From NCBI GenBank assembly GCA_033344795.1, contig JAWPMS010000001.1, positions 744,001 through 808,000 of the forward strand: a stretch of 64,000 nt of DNA. The letters are read 5' to 3'. Shown piece after piece: positions 27,519 through 37,100 of the stretch. Numbering within the stretch: position 1 is the stretch's first letter; the number at the start of each line of letters is the position of its first letter. The position numbers and the translations under genes are program-made. Below the pieces are notes generated by a model, which was given only the letters and a program-made list of their open reading frames with translations, had not been told where the DNA came from and did not search any database. This stretch comes from SHLQ01 sp033344795. Lineage in GTDB: Bacteria > Actinomycetota > Acidimicrobiia > Acidimicrobiales > SHLQ01.

Positions 27519-28106
27519 TCAGTCGTGCCCGCCACCGGTGTACTCAGCGATGTACGGGAGATTGCGGAAGGTGCCGGACGCGTCGAGCCCGTAACCGACC
27601 ACAAAGTCGGGCGGCAGCTCGAAGCCGACATATTTGAGATCCTCGTCGACCTTTTGCCGACCTTCGCGAACCAACAGCGCACAGACCTCGACCGACGCAG
27701 CTGCGCGGTTCTTCAAGTTTCGTCGGAGGTACGAAAGCGTCAGCCCGGAGTCGATGATGTCCTCGACGACGATGACGTGTCTGCCCTCGAGGTCTTCATC
27801 GAGGTCCTTCAGAATACGGACCACCCCAGACGAGGCCGTCGCGTTTCCATAGGACGAGACGGCCATGAAGTCGATCTCGACCATCAAGTCGATCTCGCGC
27901 GACAAGTCGGCGAGAAACATGTATGCCCCACGGAGAACCGCCACCAACAACGGGCGCTCGCCTGCATAGTCGCGAGTGATCTGTTCGCCGAGCTCGCGTA
28001 CCCTCTGGCGAATCTGTTCCTCGGTGACGAGGGTGCGACCCACCGATTCCGTGGGTGCCTTTCCACTCGGAGGCCGCTGCGGAACGTCGATGCTCTCTGT
28101 GCTCAT
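27519..28106 (-). CDS. hpt: Hypoxanthine phosphoribosyltransferase
   Basis: A 195-residue type I PRTase for purine salvage. PRPP loop VIVVEDIIDSGLTLSYL, the Mg/PPi loop LVAVLRGAYMFLADL, the SSYG flexible loop (AVSSYGNATASSGVV) and FVVGYGLDASGTFRNLPYI that binds the purine. The N-terminal 25 residues are a Pro/Ser-rich extension. 42 bp upstream of ftsH on the same strand. Confidence 0.95.
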   Translation of the reverse strand: MSTESIDVPQRPPSGKAPTESVGRTLVTEEQIRQRVRELGEQITRDYAGERPLLVAVLRGAYMFLADLSREIDLMVEIDFMAVSSYGNATASSGVVRILKDLDEDLEGRHVIVVEDIIDSGLTLSYLRRNLKNRAAASVEVCALLVREGRQKVDEDLKYVGFELPPDFVVGYGLDASGTFRNLPYIAEYTGGGHD

Positions 28107-28166
28107 GCAGTGCGAAACGTTAGCTGTCGCACCTCACGGACCCTCCACCGGGCGAAGGCATCAGAG

Positions 28167-28685
28167 TTATGCACAGGTATCCCCGTCGATCGACTCTCGG
28201 ATGAGATCGGCGTGCCCGCAGTGTCGTGCGTACTCCTCGATCATGTGCACCATGATCCACCGCATGCTCCACTTCCGTCCGTCGCTCGATATCGGCGACA
28301 CGTCGTCGAGCGAAGGCGTGGCTGCGACCCGCTCGCTGGAGTCGACGATTGCGTCGTTGTAGACCGCGACCAATTCGTCGACGGTCCAGGTCTCGGCGAT
28401 CGTCATTTCGGCATCAGAGTCGGCCTCGAAATCGAGGTTGTCGAAGGGTGGCGCAAACTCCTCACCATCGAAGCGCACTCGATACCAAACCTGTTCGACC
28501 CAAGCCATGTGGGAGAGAAGTCGTGCAATCGTCAGCGACGACGGTGGGAGTGTTGTATTCAGCTGGTCGCGGTCGAGTCCGTACGCCCGGTCCAACAGCG
28601 CACTTCGATAGAAGTCAAGGAAGGAGTTGAGCATCGTCCGCTCATCAGCTTCGAGCGGGATGGGTGGTGCTGGCGGTCGAGTCAT
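28167..28685 (-). CDS. DinB-superfamily protein (DUF664-like)
   Basis: A 172-residue four-helix-bundle protein. The DinB-type metal ligands are suggested by LLSHMAWVEQVWY and by MVHMIEEYARHCGHADLIRE, where HxxEyxrHxGHxdllRE is the family's C-terminal signature. Members are often mycothiol- or bacillithiol-dependent transferases in actinobacteria and firmicutes. It separates tilS (7 bp away) from hpt, which are neighbours in mycobacteria, so it looks like an insertion in a conserved order. Confidence 0.85.
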   Translation of the reverse strand: MTRPPAPPIPLEADERTMLNSFLDFYRSALLDRAYGLDRDQLNTTLPPSSLTIARLLSHMAWVEQVWYRVRFDGEEFAPPFDNLDFEADSDAEMTIAETWTVDELVAVYNDAIVDSSERVAATPSLDDVSPISSDGRKWSMRWIMVHMIEEYARHCGHADLIRESIDGDTCA

Positions 28686-28692
28686 GGCTCAA

Positions 28693-29598
28693 TCATTGCC
28701 GATCAGCCGATGCGGTGATCGACAGCCGCTGCTGCGAGCGGCTGATCCGCCATCCACCGGACACCTCAGCTGCAAGCGCTTCACCTGCCGCGACCTGCAA
28801 CGCCCGGGCGATCGCTGCTGCATCGATGGGGTGCTCGTCGCCAGTCACCTCACGGACCCACATCTGCAACGCAAGAGCAGCCACAGGCGTCGGGGCGGCA
28901 GACACAATCCTTGCGTCAGTGGGATCGAGCTCCCTGGCCTGGCGCACGAGTTCGTCGGAGGCTGTTCGCGCATGCTCGGCCGATCGAACCAGAAGTGGAA
29001 CCACATCACGACCGGCCACATCCTCGAGAAGCGGCATCACCTCATGCCGGATTCGATTTCGCAGGAACGACGGATCTTCATTGCTGGGATCCTCGAATGG
29101 CATCCAATCGAGGCGGCGACACACCTCGACCGTGTCCGATCTTCTAAGCGACAGAATGGGGCGGCGCGGTCCCGGCGTCATCGCGCCAAGGCCGCGCAGT
29201 CCGGCGCCGCGGAGCAAGTTGATCATCATGGTCTCCGCCTGGTCATCGGCGGTGTGACCCGTCGCCGCATCCGGTCCGAGCACCTTGTATCTGGCTGCTC
29301 TCATGCGCGCTTCGAGATTCGAACCGGGGTCCACTTCTAGGGTCGCCGACTCGAAGGCAGCCCCGATCTCGGCACACGCATCCGCGACCAGTGTTGCTTC
29401 TTGTGGGCCGGTTGGACGCTGACCGTGGTCGACGTGAACCGCGGTGACCCGACAGCCAGCCGCGACGCCAAGCGCGATCAGCGCGAGTGAGTCCGCCCCG
29501 CCGGACACGCCGCATCGAAGTTCGGTGGATACGTCGGGAAATGTCGTCCGCTCTCGCCAATCGCGAAGCAGCTCCGACAACGACGATGGGTCAGGCAA
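28693..29598 (-). CDS. tilS: tRNA(Ile)-lysidine synthase
   Basis: About 301 residues from a TTG at 29598 overlapping the upstream stop by 8 bp; the open frame further up is antisense-phase. PP-loop SGGADSLALIAL (about residue 31), VDHGQRP, the RAARYKVLG block and ATGHTADDQAETMMINLLRG, followed by FRNRIRHEVMPLL-type SFLRNRIRHEVMPLL. Converts C34 to lysidine in tRNA-Ile(CAU). It has the N-terminal domain and a short C-terminal part, as in many actinobacteria. Confidence 0.93.
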   Translation of the reverse strand: MPDPSSLSELLRDWRERTTFPDVSTELRCGVSGGADSLALIALGVAAGCRVTAVHVDHGQRPTGPQEATLVADACAEIGAAFESATLEVDPGSNLEARMRAARYKVLGPDAATGHTADDQAETMMINLLRGAGLRGLGAMTPGPRRPILSLRRSDTVEVCRRLDWMPFEDPSNEDPSFLRNRIRHEVMPLLEDVAGRDVVPLLVRSAEHARTASDELVRQARELDPTDARIVSAAPTPVAALALQMWVREVTGDEHPIDAAAIARALQVAAGEALAAEVSGGWRISRSQQRLSITASADRQ

Positions 29599-30664
29599 CC
29601 TGCTCGACCGGTTGCATCCTCGAGATCCACTGCTCGGGCTCCCGGATCTCGGCGAGAAGCGGCAACATCGTGGGCCCCTCCCAGACGCGATCGATGAGTT
29701 CGCGGCCGCCATGATCTTCGACGGCCTCGATGAAGGCTTCACCTTGGGCGTACTGCTTCATCTTTGCTTCGAGCCCAGCCAACCTCTGAATGAGGGCGAC
29801 GAACTTCGACGCGTTCTGTCGACGCTGACGCAACACCCGGCCAAATCGCTCGGCGTTCATCACGACGCCTTCGCCCGCACGGTCCATGGTGACGTCGCCA
29901 TGACCTTCGAGCAGGCTCATGAGTCCGCCGATCTGCTCGAGCGACTCGCGTTGTTTCTCGGAGGCAAAAACGGCGGTGAGACCGCCATCGGCGAGAGGGT
30001 CCTCACCGGCCTTCTTCGCGTCGAGAGCGCGTCGAAGACCATCGATGAAGCGCTGTGGATCGGGATCGACCTCTTCCATCGTGGAGTTCACCAGTCCCAA
30101 GAAGTGTTCGCGCATCCATGGCACACCGGTGAACTGCGCTCGGTGCGTCACCTCGTGTAGTGCGAGCCACAGACGGAAATCTCGCTCCGGGAAGGCGAAG
30201 CGCTTCTCGAGCGCTGCAACGTTGGACCCGACGTAATAGACGATGTCTTGTTGCTCTGGGTTCTCGTCCTCGATGACCAGCAGGTCGTATTGCCCCAAGA
30301 CGCGCGTGGACATCCAGCCGAGAAGCATGCCCAACTCTGCGCCAGCAACCTTTGGTCCGACCGCCGAAAACGGTCCGCCCATCTTGTCTTCCATCTGCTC
30401 CAGCATCGGCTTGAGCAGACGTTGAAACGAGCGAATGTTCGCATCGACCCAATCAGCACGGTCGGCAACTCGACCCCGTGCATCGCCGTCGAGTGAGCGA
30501 AGCCCTGTCTCGGCGCCGACGAGTTCCTCGGCCAACGCGGTGAACTCCTCGAAGTCGGCATCCATCCGCGAGCGTTCTTCTCCGACGACCTCGGGCTCGT
30601 TGCGATTGACCTTCGCGGCAATCGTCCGAGCGAGATCCCAGTCGATCGAAGTTGATTCGCTCAC
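29591..30664 (-). CDS. DUF2342 zincin (F420-biosynthesis-associated protein)
   Basis: A 357-residue protein with zinc-peptidase motif HEVTH (170-174, in LALHEVTHRAQFTGVPWM) and the conserved GEAFIEAVEDHGGRELIDRVWEGP at the C-terminus, which is written here in part only as GEAFIEAVEDHGG. This matches the family named 'coenzyme F420 biosynthesis associated' (DUF2342). It precedes tilS in mycobacteria too. GTG start at 30664 overlaps the small membrane gene stop (GTGA). Peptidase substrate unknown. Confidence 0.88.
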   Translation of the reverse strand: MSESTSIDWDLARTIAAKVNRNEPEVVGEERSRMDADFEEFTALAEELVGAETGLRSLDGDARGRVADRADWVDANIRSFQRLLKPMLEQMEDKMGGPFSAVGPKVAGAELGMLLGWMSTRVLGQYDLLVIEDENPEQQDIVYYVGSNVAALEKRFAFPERDFRLWLALHEVTHRAQFTGVPWMREHFLGLVNSTMEEVDPDPQRFIDGLRRALDAKKAGEDPLADGGLTAVFASEKQRESLEQIGGLMSLLEGHGDVTMDRAGEGVVMNAERFGRVLRQRRQNASKFVALIQRLAGLEAKMKQYAQGEAFIEAVEDHGGRELIDRVWEGPTMLPLLAEIREPEQWISRMQPVEQVA

Positions 30665-30810
30665 TGCTTCTTCTGCTTACCCCGTGGGTACTGCTTCGAC
30701 GTCACGGTGAGCAAGTAACCGGCAATGATCGCGAGAAGAGCGAGAATCGTTCCTCCGACGAGGATCGGGGCAATCCAAAAGGTCCAAACAACAGCGAACA
30801 TGGCCGTCAT
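30661..30810 (-). CDS. Small single-pass membrane protein
   Basis: 49 residues from ATG 30810, or 46 from ATG 30801. One membrane helix (FWIAPILVGGTILALLAIIA) followed by a basic tail ending RGKQKKQ. Overlaps the DUF2342 gene by 4 bp, so it is translationally coupled to it. Family not recognised; the layout is like many small actinobacterial membrane proteins beside DUF2342. Confidence 0.6.
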   Translation of the reverse strand: MTAMFAVVWTFWIAPILVGGTILALLAIIAGYLLTVTSKQYPRGKQKKQ

Positions 30811-30847
30811 CTTAGCGTTCTCGGTCCAGCGTCGGTGATGAACCGAC

Positions 30848-31261
30848 TCACTCGAAGCCGAGCGCCTTGGTGATTCGGGCGCGTACGTCCTCGGGCATTG
30901 GCTCGAGCGCCTTGGTTGCCACGGTGCTCCGGAGCTGCATCTGGAACGCTTGGGCGGTCTGGCATGGTCCACACACCGCAAGATGTGATCGAACCGCGTT
31001 TTGCTGCGGAAGTGCCAACTCGCCATCGAGAAAGACCGACAGGCTTCGATGCACATCCATGCAACTCGCCTGGAGGGCCGACTCGGGCAGGGGCGACATC
31101 AACGGAACGGGTCCCGCCGGATTGAACGCATCCACCCCGAGAAACGGTTGACTCGCAGCGGCGTGAGCGGGCCCGGAGGGCTCGGTGAACGGCTGTGCTG
31201 CAGCGAACACATCTGACTGACTCGGAACGACGTGCTCGTGATTAGCGGCGTCTTCATTCAT
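30848..31261 (-). CDS. Zinc anti-sigma factor (RsrA-like)
   Basis: A 137-residue protein. The N-terminal 65 residues are disordered-looking; the ZAS domain follows with SCMDVHRSLSVFLDGEL and HLAVCGPC (Hx3Cx2C), plus the upstream Cys. In RsrA the Cys residues form disulfides under oxidative stress and release the sigma factor. The gene overlaps the sigma-factor stop by 4 bp, supporting a regulator pair. The long N-terminal extension is not usual in RsrA (about 105 residues). Confidence 0.82.
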   Translation of the reverse strand: MNEDAANHEHVVPSQSDVFAAAQPFTEPSGPAHAAASQPFLGVDAFNPAGPVPLMSPLPESALQASCMDVHRSLSVFLDGELALPQQNAVRSHLAVCGPCQTAQAFQMQLRSTVATKALEPMPEDVRARITKALGFE

Positions 31262-31890
31262 GGCGATACGGCCTCCCCGGCAGGTGCCACAGATTCGGAT
31301 TCGTGCTGTTCTTCCACAGGTTCACCGTCATCGTCTGGTAGAAGATTTCGCTCCCCTGCAAATGCGTGCAACTCCTTTTCGAGCGCTTTTCTTCCCCGAT
31401 GTATACGACTCATCACCGTTCCGATGGGAATTTCGAGAATTTCGGCGATCTCTTTGTACGCAAAACCCTCGACATCAGCGAGCAAGACGGCGATTCGGAA
31501 GTTTTCCGGGATGGCCTCGATCGCCGCCTTCACGTTTGAGTCGGTCACCGAGCTGAGGAAGGCTTCTTCGGCGCTGGTCCCGACGTCGGACTGTTCCCCG
31601 CCGAGGCGCCGATACAGATACATGTCCTCCACGTCGGAGATGTCCGTCTCGTCCGGACGCCGCTGTTTGGCTCGGTAACGGTTGATGTAGCTGTTGGTCA
31701 GGATGCGATACATCCAGGCCTTGAGATTGGTGCCTTCTTGGAATCGCTCGTACCCGCGATACGCCTTGAGGTATGTCTCCTGAACGAGATCCTCAGCGTC
31801 CGCGGCGTTTCGCGTCATACGCAACGCCGCTGAATACAGCTGGTCCATCAGCGGCATCGCCGCGTCGGCAAATGTCGCTTGGTCTGCCAT
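31258..31890 (-). CDS. ECF sigma factor, SigR/SigH type
   Basis: A 210-residue group 4 sigma factor. Region 2: NAADAEDLVQETYLKAYRGY and NLKAWMYRILTNSYINRYRA; region 4: IPENFRIAVLLADVEGFAYK plus EIAEILEIPIGTVMSRIHRG. These are close to SigR/SigH, which control the thiol-oxidative stress response in actinobacteria. The acidic C-terminal tail is extra. It is followed by the overlapping anti-sigma gene. I found no clear GGAAT...GTT autoregulatory promoter upstream. Confidence 0.9.
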   Translation of the reverse strand: MADQATFADAAMPLMDQLYSAALRMTRNAADAEDLVQETYLKAYRGYERFQEGTNLKAWMYRILTNSYINRYRAKQRRPDETDISDVEDMYLYRRLGGEQSDVGTSAEEAFLSSVTDSNVKAAIEAIPENFRIAVLLADVEGFAYKEIAEILEIPIGTVMSRIHRGRKALEKELHAFAGERNLLPDDDGEPVEEQHESESVAPAGEAVSP

Positions 31891-31940
31891 TTCCAGAGCC
31901 TAACGGTTGATCTCCAGTCAGCCCCCACCACACTGAGGTC

Positions 31941-32747
31941 ATGGGTATTGCGAAGAAATACATCGAGAAGAAGGCGACTCAGCGCATCCCAACGCCTTTG
32001 CTCGACGCCGCGGGAAAGGCGCTGATCGAGGGCGTCGACCGAGCGGTCGCCTCTCGCTGGGATCAGGCCCAAGAAGTCGCGCGTTTGACGCCGGGACTCC
32101 ATCCCGCAGAGAAGGCCAAAGCCATTGCGACACCTATTCGCAAGTCGATGACCGCCCTTGGTGCCGCCGCAGGCGCGACGGCCGCGGCGCCCGGAATCGG
32201 GACGAGCGTCGCCATGGGAACGCTGCTGGCGGAACTCGGAGTGATCGCGCTCAAGACCACCGACATGGTGATGTCGATCGGTGCGGCGTATGGCCATGTC
32301 GACGCTACGCCCGAAGAGCGACGTGCGTGGGTCTTGGCGGTGCTCGCCTTTGGTGACGATGCGGCCGAAGAGTTCTCGACGCTCGTTCGTGACATGGGTC
32401 TGAACATCTCCGATGGACATGCGATCGAGATCGCAGGTGAAGCAGTCGGTGGTGGCGCCGGACAAATGGCCACGATCGACGCGCTACGACGAATCAATAC
32501 AACGCTCGTCGCACAAGTCCTGAAGAAGTGGGGGACTCGTCGAGGCGCTGCCACCATCGGAAAACTTCTGCCCTTTGGGCTCGGGGCGGCCGTCGGCGGG
32601 AGCGCGAACTTCATGATGATTCGCGAATTCGCGAAACAGGCCGACCGATTCTTTGCTCAGTACGACCGGGAATTTCTCGTCGGCGTGGCCGAGCGGTCCA
32701 TCCGAGACCGAACGGACACGATCGAAACCTCTTCTCGTTCTCTTTGA
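31941..32747 (+). CDS. EcsC-like protein
   Basis: A 268-residue protein. Two Ala/Gly-rich hydrophobic stretches (about 68-100 and 212-225) may contact the membrane without being clear helices. The segment RINTTLVAQVLKKWGTRRGA followed by ...GKLLPFGLGAAVGGSANF resembles the EcsC family. ATG 31941 has GAGG upstream. It is divergent from the sigma factor gene. Function unknown. Confidence 0.6.
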   Translation: MGIAKKYIEKKATQRIPTPLLDAAGKALIEGVDRAVASRWDQAQEVARLTPGLHPAEKAKAIATPIRKSMTALGAAAGATAAAPGIGTSVAMGTLLAELGVIALKTTDMVMSIGAAYGHVDATPEERRAWVLAVLAFGDDAAEEFSTLVRDMGLNISDGHAIEIAGEAVGGGAGQMATIDALRRINTTLVAQVLKKWGTRRGAATIGKLLPFGLGAAVGGSANFMMIREFAKQADRFFAQYDREFLVGVAERSIRDRTDTIETSSRSL

Positions 32748-32771
32748 GCCCGACAGCTCAAGCGTCGACCT

Positions 32772-33167
32772 GTGGCGGCCGACAGAATCGTCATGCGTTG
32801 GAACACGGGCGAACCTTCCGTCTCGACGGCCCGCGCGGCCTCTCGTTACGACTTTGCAGTGCCGATCAGCGTCGAATTGTCCAACGGCCTTTTTCGAACA
32901 GCAGACCGAGTCGACGCATACCTCGTCGATCTGTCCGAGGGTGGGGCCGGACTCGTCCTGCCCACCGACCAGCGCCTCAAGGTCAAGAAGAGATACCGCG
33001 TATTGATCGACGATCACTCGGGAATCATCGAAGTTCGCAACATCACGCCTCTCACCGACGCTCAGGTCAGATTGGGCGTTTCCTTCAAGAGTCTCGGTCT
33101 TGAACTACAAGAACTCGTCGTGGACTCCGTCGCTTCGGCACGAGACCAAACGTCACGCCTGACGTAG
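32772..33167 (+). CDS. PilZ-domain protein
   Basis: A 131-residue protein with a GTG start (ATG 32793 is an alternative). It carries both cyclic-di-GMP-binding motifs of PilZ: RAASR (RxxxR, about residues 21-25) and DLSEGGAGL (DxSxxG). The rest is a beta-barrel-like domain. With the HDOD-GGDEF gene 4 kb away it points to local c-di-GMP signalling. Confidence 0.82.
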   Translation: MAADRIVMRWNTGEPSVSTARAASRYDFAVPISVELSNGLFRTADRVDAYLVDLSEGGAGLVLPTDQRLKVKKRYRVLIDDHSGIIEVRNITPLTDAQVRLGVSFKSLGLELQELVVDSVASARDQTSRLT

Positions 33168-33183
33168 GTCACCCCGAAACGCA

Positions 33184-33234
33184 GTGAAACGTTTCACCGA
33201 GCGGTCTTCAGAGTGGATCGGTGAAACGTTCACC
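33184..33234. repeat. Paired GTGAAACGT palindromes
   Basis: GTGAAACGTTTCAC (33184-33197) is a perfect 14-bp palindrome; GGTGAA-ACG-TTCACC (33220-33234) is a second. The first is between the PilZ and DUF2510 genes, the second inside the 3' end of the DUF2510 gene. Could be a bidirectional terminator or a protein-binding pair. Confidence 0.5.
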
Positions 33235-33903
33235 GTGTTCTTTCACATACTCGGTCCACGCGTGGCCGTCCCAGTAGCGAAGTTCGTGGCGCCCCATCGG
33301 ATCATCGAAGAAGCCGGGCGTCCGAGCCTTGAAGCCATCCACTCGATCGTAGTTCGAAGAGGACACACCCGTCTCGAGCACCGTCGACCCAAAGGTCTTT
33401 GCGTGCGCGGGAATGCGGTTTGCCACGACGCTCTGCACAAGCGCCTTGTGACTCAAGCTCTCCGACTCAACGATTGGACCCTGTTCGGGAATCGGTCTTC
33501 CACGTAGCCGCGCAGCGCGCTCAGCCAAGCGGCGGTCTGGATCGTCTATCTCCGCGTCAGCCGACGAATGAGGTTCGGTCGAAGCCTCGGGCGACTCACC
33601 TTCAGCCATCCCGTTCGGTGCGGGACGCTGATCGGCAACGGCGCGTTCCCGTAGATCGATGGCCCCCGCAGGTTCCGTATCGCCGGTCGTGGACCGCACG
33701 TGGTTCCGAGGCGCCTGCTTTGGTGCCGCGTGTCGCGACGTTTGTGACCGCGTCAGTCCCTTGACCATGGATGGCAAAGGCCCTTGCCGGTTCGAAGACG
33801 TCGCGTACGCAATGATCGCAGCCGCACATGCTGCGGCGAGTAGCACTGCTGCGAACGCAAGTGCGATCCAGTCGATGACAGCCAGTTCGGTGAACATGGC
33901 CAA
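33208..33903 (-). CDS. Membrane protein with C-terminal DUF2510
   Basis: 231 residues. One N-terminal membrane helix (about 8-32, DWIALAFAAVLLAAACAAAI) and a disordered, charged middle. The end, GFFDDPMGRHELRYWDGHAW plus TEYV, is a DUF2510 motif (GWYxDPxGxxxLRYWDGxxWT), a small actinobacterial module of unknown function. RBS GAGG lies about 10 bases before the ATG. Convergent with the PilZ gene. Confidence 0.75.
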   Translation of the reverse strand: MAMFTELAVIDWIALAFAAVLLAAACAAAIIAYATSSNRQGPLPSMVKGLTRSQTSRHAAPKQAPRNHVRSTTGDTEPAGAIDLRERAVADQRPAPNGMAEGESPEASTEPHSSADAEIDDPDRRLAERAARLRGRPIPEQGPIVESESLSHKALVQSVVANRIPAHAKTFGSTVLETGVSSSNYDRVDGFKARTPGFFDDPMGRHELRYWDGHAWTEYVKEHGERFTDPL

Positions 33904-34183
33904 AGCCTCATTTGCACCCGACCATCACGCAATATCGCTCTCCGTCGTATTTTGGCACCCGAATTCACTCCTTGTGTACTTCACACGATCCACATCGACT
34001 CCACCTCTCCGCGTGTTCGTCCGGTCCAAAAATCCTGCAGGTTGCGCATTTCGTCTCGAGCACCTCGCCGAAATATTTTTTCGGAATTTCGACAGCCTCC
34101 AGATTTCGGTGGGGATCGCTCACAAACCAGGGACATGCGCCGACGAACGTCATAGGCATTTTCGACTAACTGATGAGGGTCTG
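33904..34183. other. Divergent intergenic region before the coiled-coil gene
   Basis: 280 bp, AT-richer than the genes around it. CCGAAA-TATTT-TTTCGG (34068-34084) forms a short hairpin or operator-like dyad about 100 bp before the coiled-coil start. No gene seen here; the upstream open part of that frame lacks the coiled-coil character. Confidence 0.5.
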
Positions 34184-37100
34184 ATGGACCAAGACATGAC
34201 CACCGACAACGCCGACTCCGGATGGCCTGAGATCTCCGCAGACGTCACCGCGGCACGGGGCGCTGCCCGATCGATCACGCTCGATACGCAACGTGCTTCG
34301 ACCGACGGTCGGATCATCGAGGTAACGGCCCAGTTGGAGCAAATGCGTGAGCGGCTCGGGTCGCTCGAGGACCACATCTTTGCGGTCGATGCATCCGTGT
34401 CGACGACGCAGGACTACGTGGAGCGGTTCGCCGCTCTCGATCAGGAGATCAGCGCGACTTCATCTCGCTTCGAGGCTCTTGCGACTCGTGTCGCGGCGGC
34501 CGAAGAAGGTGTATCGACGACAATGATGATGTCCGTCGATGGTTTCGATTCGCGACTGGCTCTCGTGGAGGATGCACGCCTCGCGCAGTCGGGCGAGCTG
34601 AACGAGCTCACCTCGTACCTCGAACAGGCCTTCACCCGAATCGCCGAACTTGCCGAGGTCATCGAGGAAGAACGCACGTCGAACTCGGCAGTACGAACCG
34701 GACTCACCGAGCAATCCGCAATCTTTGCGTCGTCCATCGACGGCCGCATGAATGAGGTGCATGAGTCGATCGTCGACCTGAAAGCGCAGCTTCATCAGGC
34801 CGCCGCCGCCATCGACTCGTCAGCTGGCGAGATAGACGCGGCGCTGGCCGATTCCGTGGCTGATCTGCAGGGCCGGATGGCCACCGCCGAGAGTCAGGTC
34901 GGAAAGATCGACGAGATCGCGACCTCGCTTCAATTCCTCAACTCTCGTGCGGATGCACTCGACTCACAGCAGCAAGAAAGCAACGCGAACCAAGCCACGC
35001 ATAGCGATCTGTCCGAGCTCGCTGAGCACGTCCATCGAGTTGACGCGCATGCGCAGGATCTCGAAGCACGAGCGATCGAATCCGGAGAGCGTCGATCGGA
35101 GATTGCCGACAACGTTCAGCATGCGCACCAACGAATCGACGACACGAAGCAGGAGATCGACCAGCTGCGATCGCAGATCTCCGAGCCTGGTGAGGCGCCG
35201 CCCTCTCCAGCGCTGGTCAACGAGCTCGAGGATCTCCGCTCCACCGTCAGCTCCGTCGTCGGCGAACAGGACGTCACACGAGTCGCATTGACCCGCGATC
35301 GCGAAGACATCAACGCACATGGCGACGCGATCCAGCAGGCCGAGGCCGACCAGGCCGCGACTCGACAGCTAGTTCAAGATGTCTCCGACCGCATCGGAAA
35401 CATGGCGGAGAACTCCGAGCTGATCGGCCACCGCGTCGATTTGGTTCAAAGCAGCACCGATGGGTTGCATGAACGCGTTGAAGAGCTTCGCACGACATCA
35501 ACCTCTCTCGCCGCACACGTCGAACACATCGATGGAAACGTGCACAACGCAAACAACCGGCTCGACAATGCCGCGACCGCGTTGGACGCGGCACACACCC
35601 GCCTCGATGACGTCGAGGCCACTGCGCAATCGGCTCATGCTCGCATCGAAGAGACGGCGCAGGAGCTCAACGTCAGATTCGACGAATCCACTCACGCCGT
35701 GAACGACCGCCTCGACGAGGCACGACGCGAAGTCGACGCTCGATTGGGCCACAACGCCGATCACTTGAACAGTCGGCTCGATGAATCGGTCGGCCAGGTC
35801 AACCAACGCCTCAACGAAACCGTCGACCAAATCAACAACCGCCTCGACGAGAACACCGGTCAGGTCAACCAACGCCTCGACGAAACCGTCGACCAAGTCA
35901 ACCAACGCCTCGACGAAACCGTCGACCAAGTCAACCAACGCCTCGACGAAACCGTCGACCGCCAGCTCGGCGAGACGGTGGGCAACATCAACGAACGGGT
36001 CGACGGCAACATCGAAGAAGTACGGATGCGCCTCGCTTCGATCGACGACGAGCTCGGCAATGCTGACGGACGGATACACGACATCGAGCAGGAGTCCGTC
36101 GTCGCTGCGGAACGCGCAACGCAGATGTCCGCCAAGCTCGACCAGACCATCGACTGCGTCGAAGGTGCAGTGCGAGCGACCGCTGACATTGCCCAGCGCG
36201 TCACCTCTGCTGAAGAGACTGCCGCGGAATTCGGGCATCAGGTCGCAGAAGCCGACGCTCAGCTCGCATCGCTCGATGCACGGGCCCAGGCGATCGAAGC
36301 GCAATCGACGGAAGCGGACAGGCGAGTCGCCGAGCTGGACCAGCGCGTTTCCGAAGCTGAACACATTGTCGGTGCGGGCGAAGAGCGCTTCGCGTCAACG
36401 GAACAGCACCTGTCCTCCAACGAGGATCGAATCGCAGCCTCCGAACAGCGCATCGAAGAACATGACGAACGCTTTGAGCATGTCGAGGACCGCATTTCGC
36501 AGACCCATGCTCAGATCGAAGAACGCACCGGGGCACTTCGCGATCACCTACTCAGTCGCGTCGATGAAGCACGAGCGCAGCTACAACTCGCCCTTGATGA
36601 ATCCAACGCGAAGGCGGACGACTCGAACGCGGACCTCCGAGACTCGGTGTTCAACCGCCTCGAGATCGTGGAACAAGCCATCGAAACGCGCGTTTCTGAA
36701 CTTGAAGCCAATGTGTCCAGCACGGATCAGGAACCTCGAATCCAGTCCCTGGAGACCTCGATCGCAGAGGCTGAAGCACGGACCAATGAGGCCTATGCCT
36801 TCACCGAAAGCCTCCGTCAGCTCCAAACAGACATCGTCCAAGCGCTCCAAGAGGAGTTGCGCTCCCATGAGGACCAACTCGGGACCTTCAACACGCGTCT
36901 GCACCAGCTCGAGTCGAGCGGAGATGACTACGCCAGCGGCGAACGAGTACACATGCTCGAGGCCAAGCTCGTCGAAGCACTGCAGACCATCTCACAGCTG
37001 ACACAGCTGCAGCGCCGCAACACGACCGTCGAGGCCCAGCTCACCGACACGCTCACCGCAACGAGTCACGGAGTCGAGAGCACCCAGAGCAACGTCTCGC

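Noticed and set aside
26454..28718. Plus-strand open frame of 754 codons over ftsH, hpt and the DinB gene
   Set aside because: Antisense to genes with clear catalytic motifs; composition is that of a shadow frame in high-GC DNA and no family signal is present.
35798..35962. CRISPR-like array
   Set aside because: The 33-bp units are contiguous with no spacers and are in frame with the coiled-coil protein.
35498..36364. Minus-strand frame with VDGFVEALVDLVDG repeats
   Set aside because: Complement of the 33-bp repeats of the coiled-coil gene.
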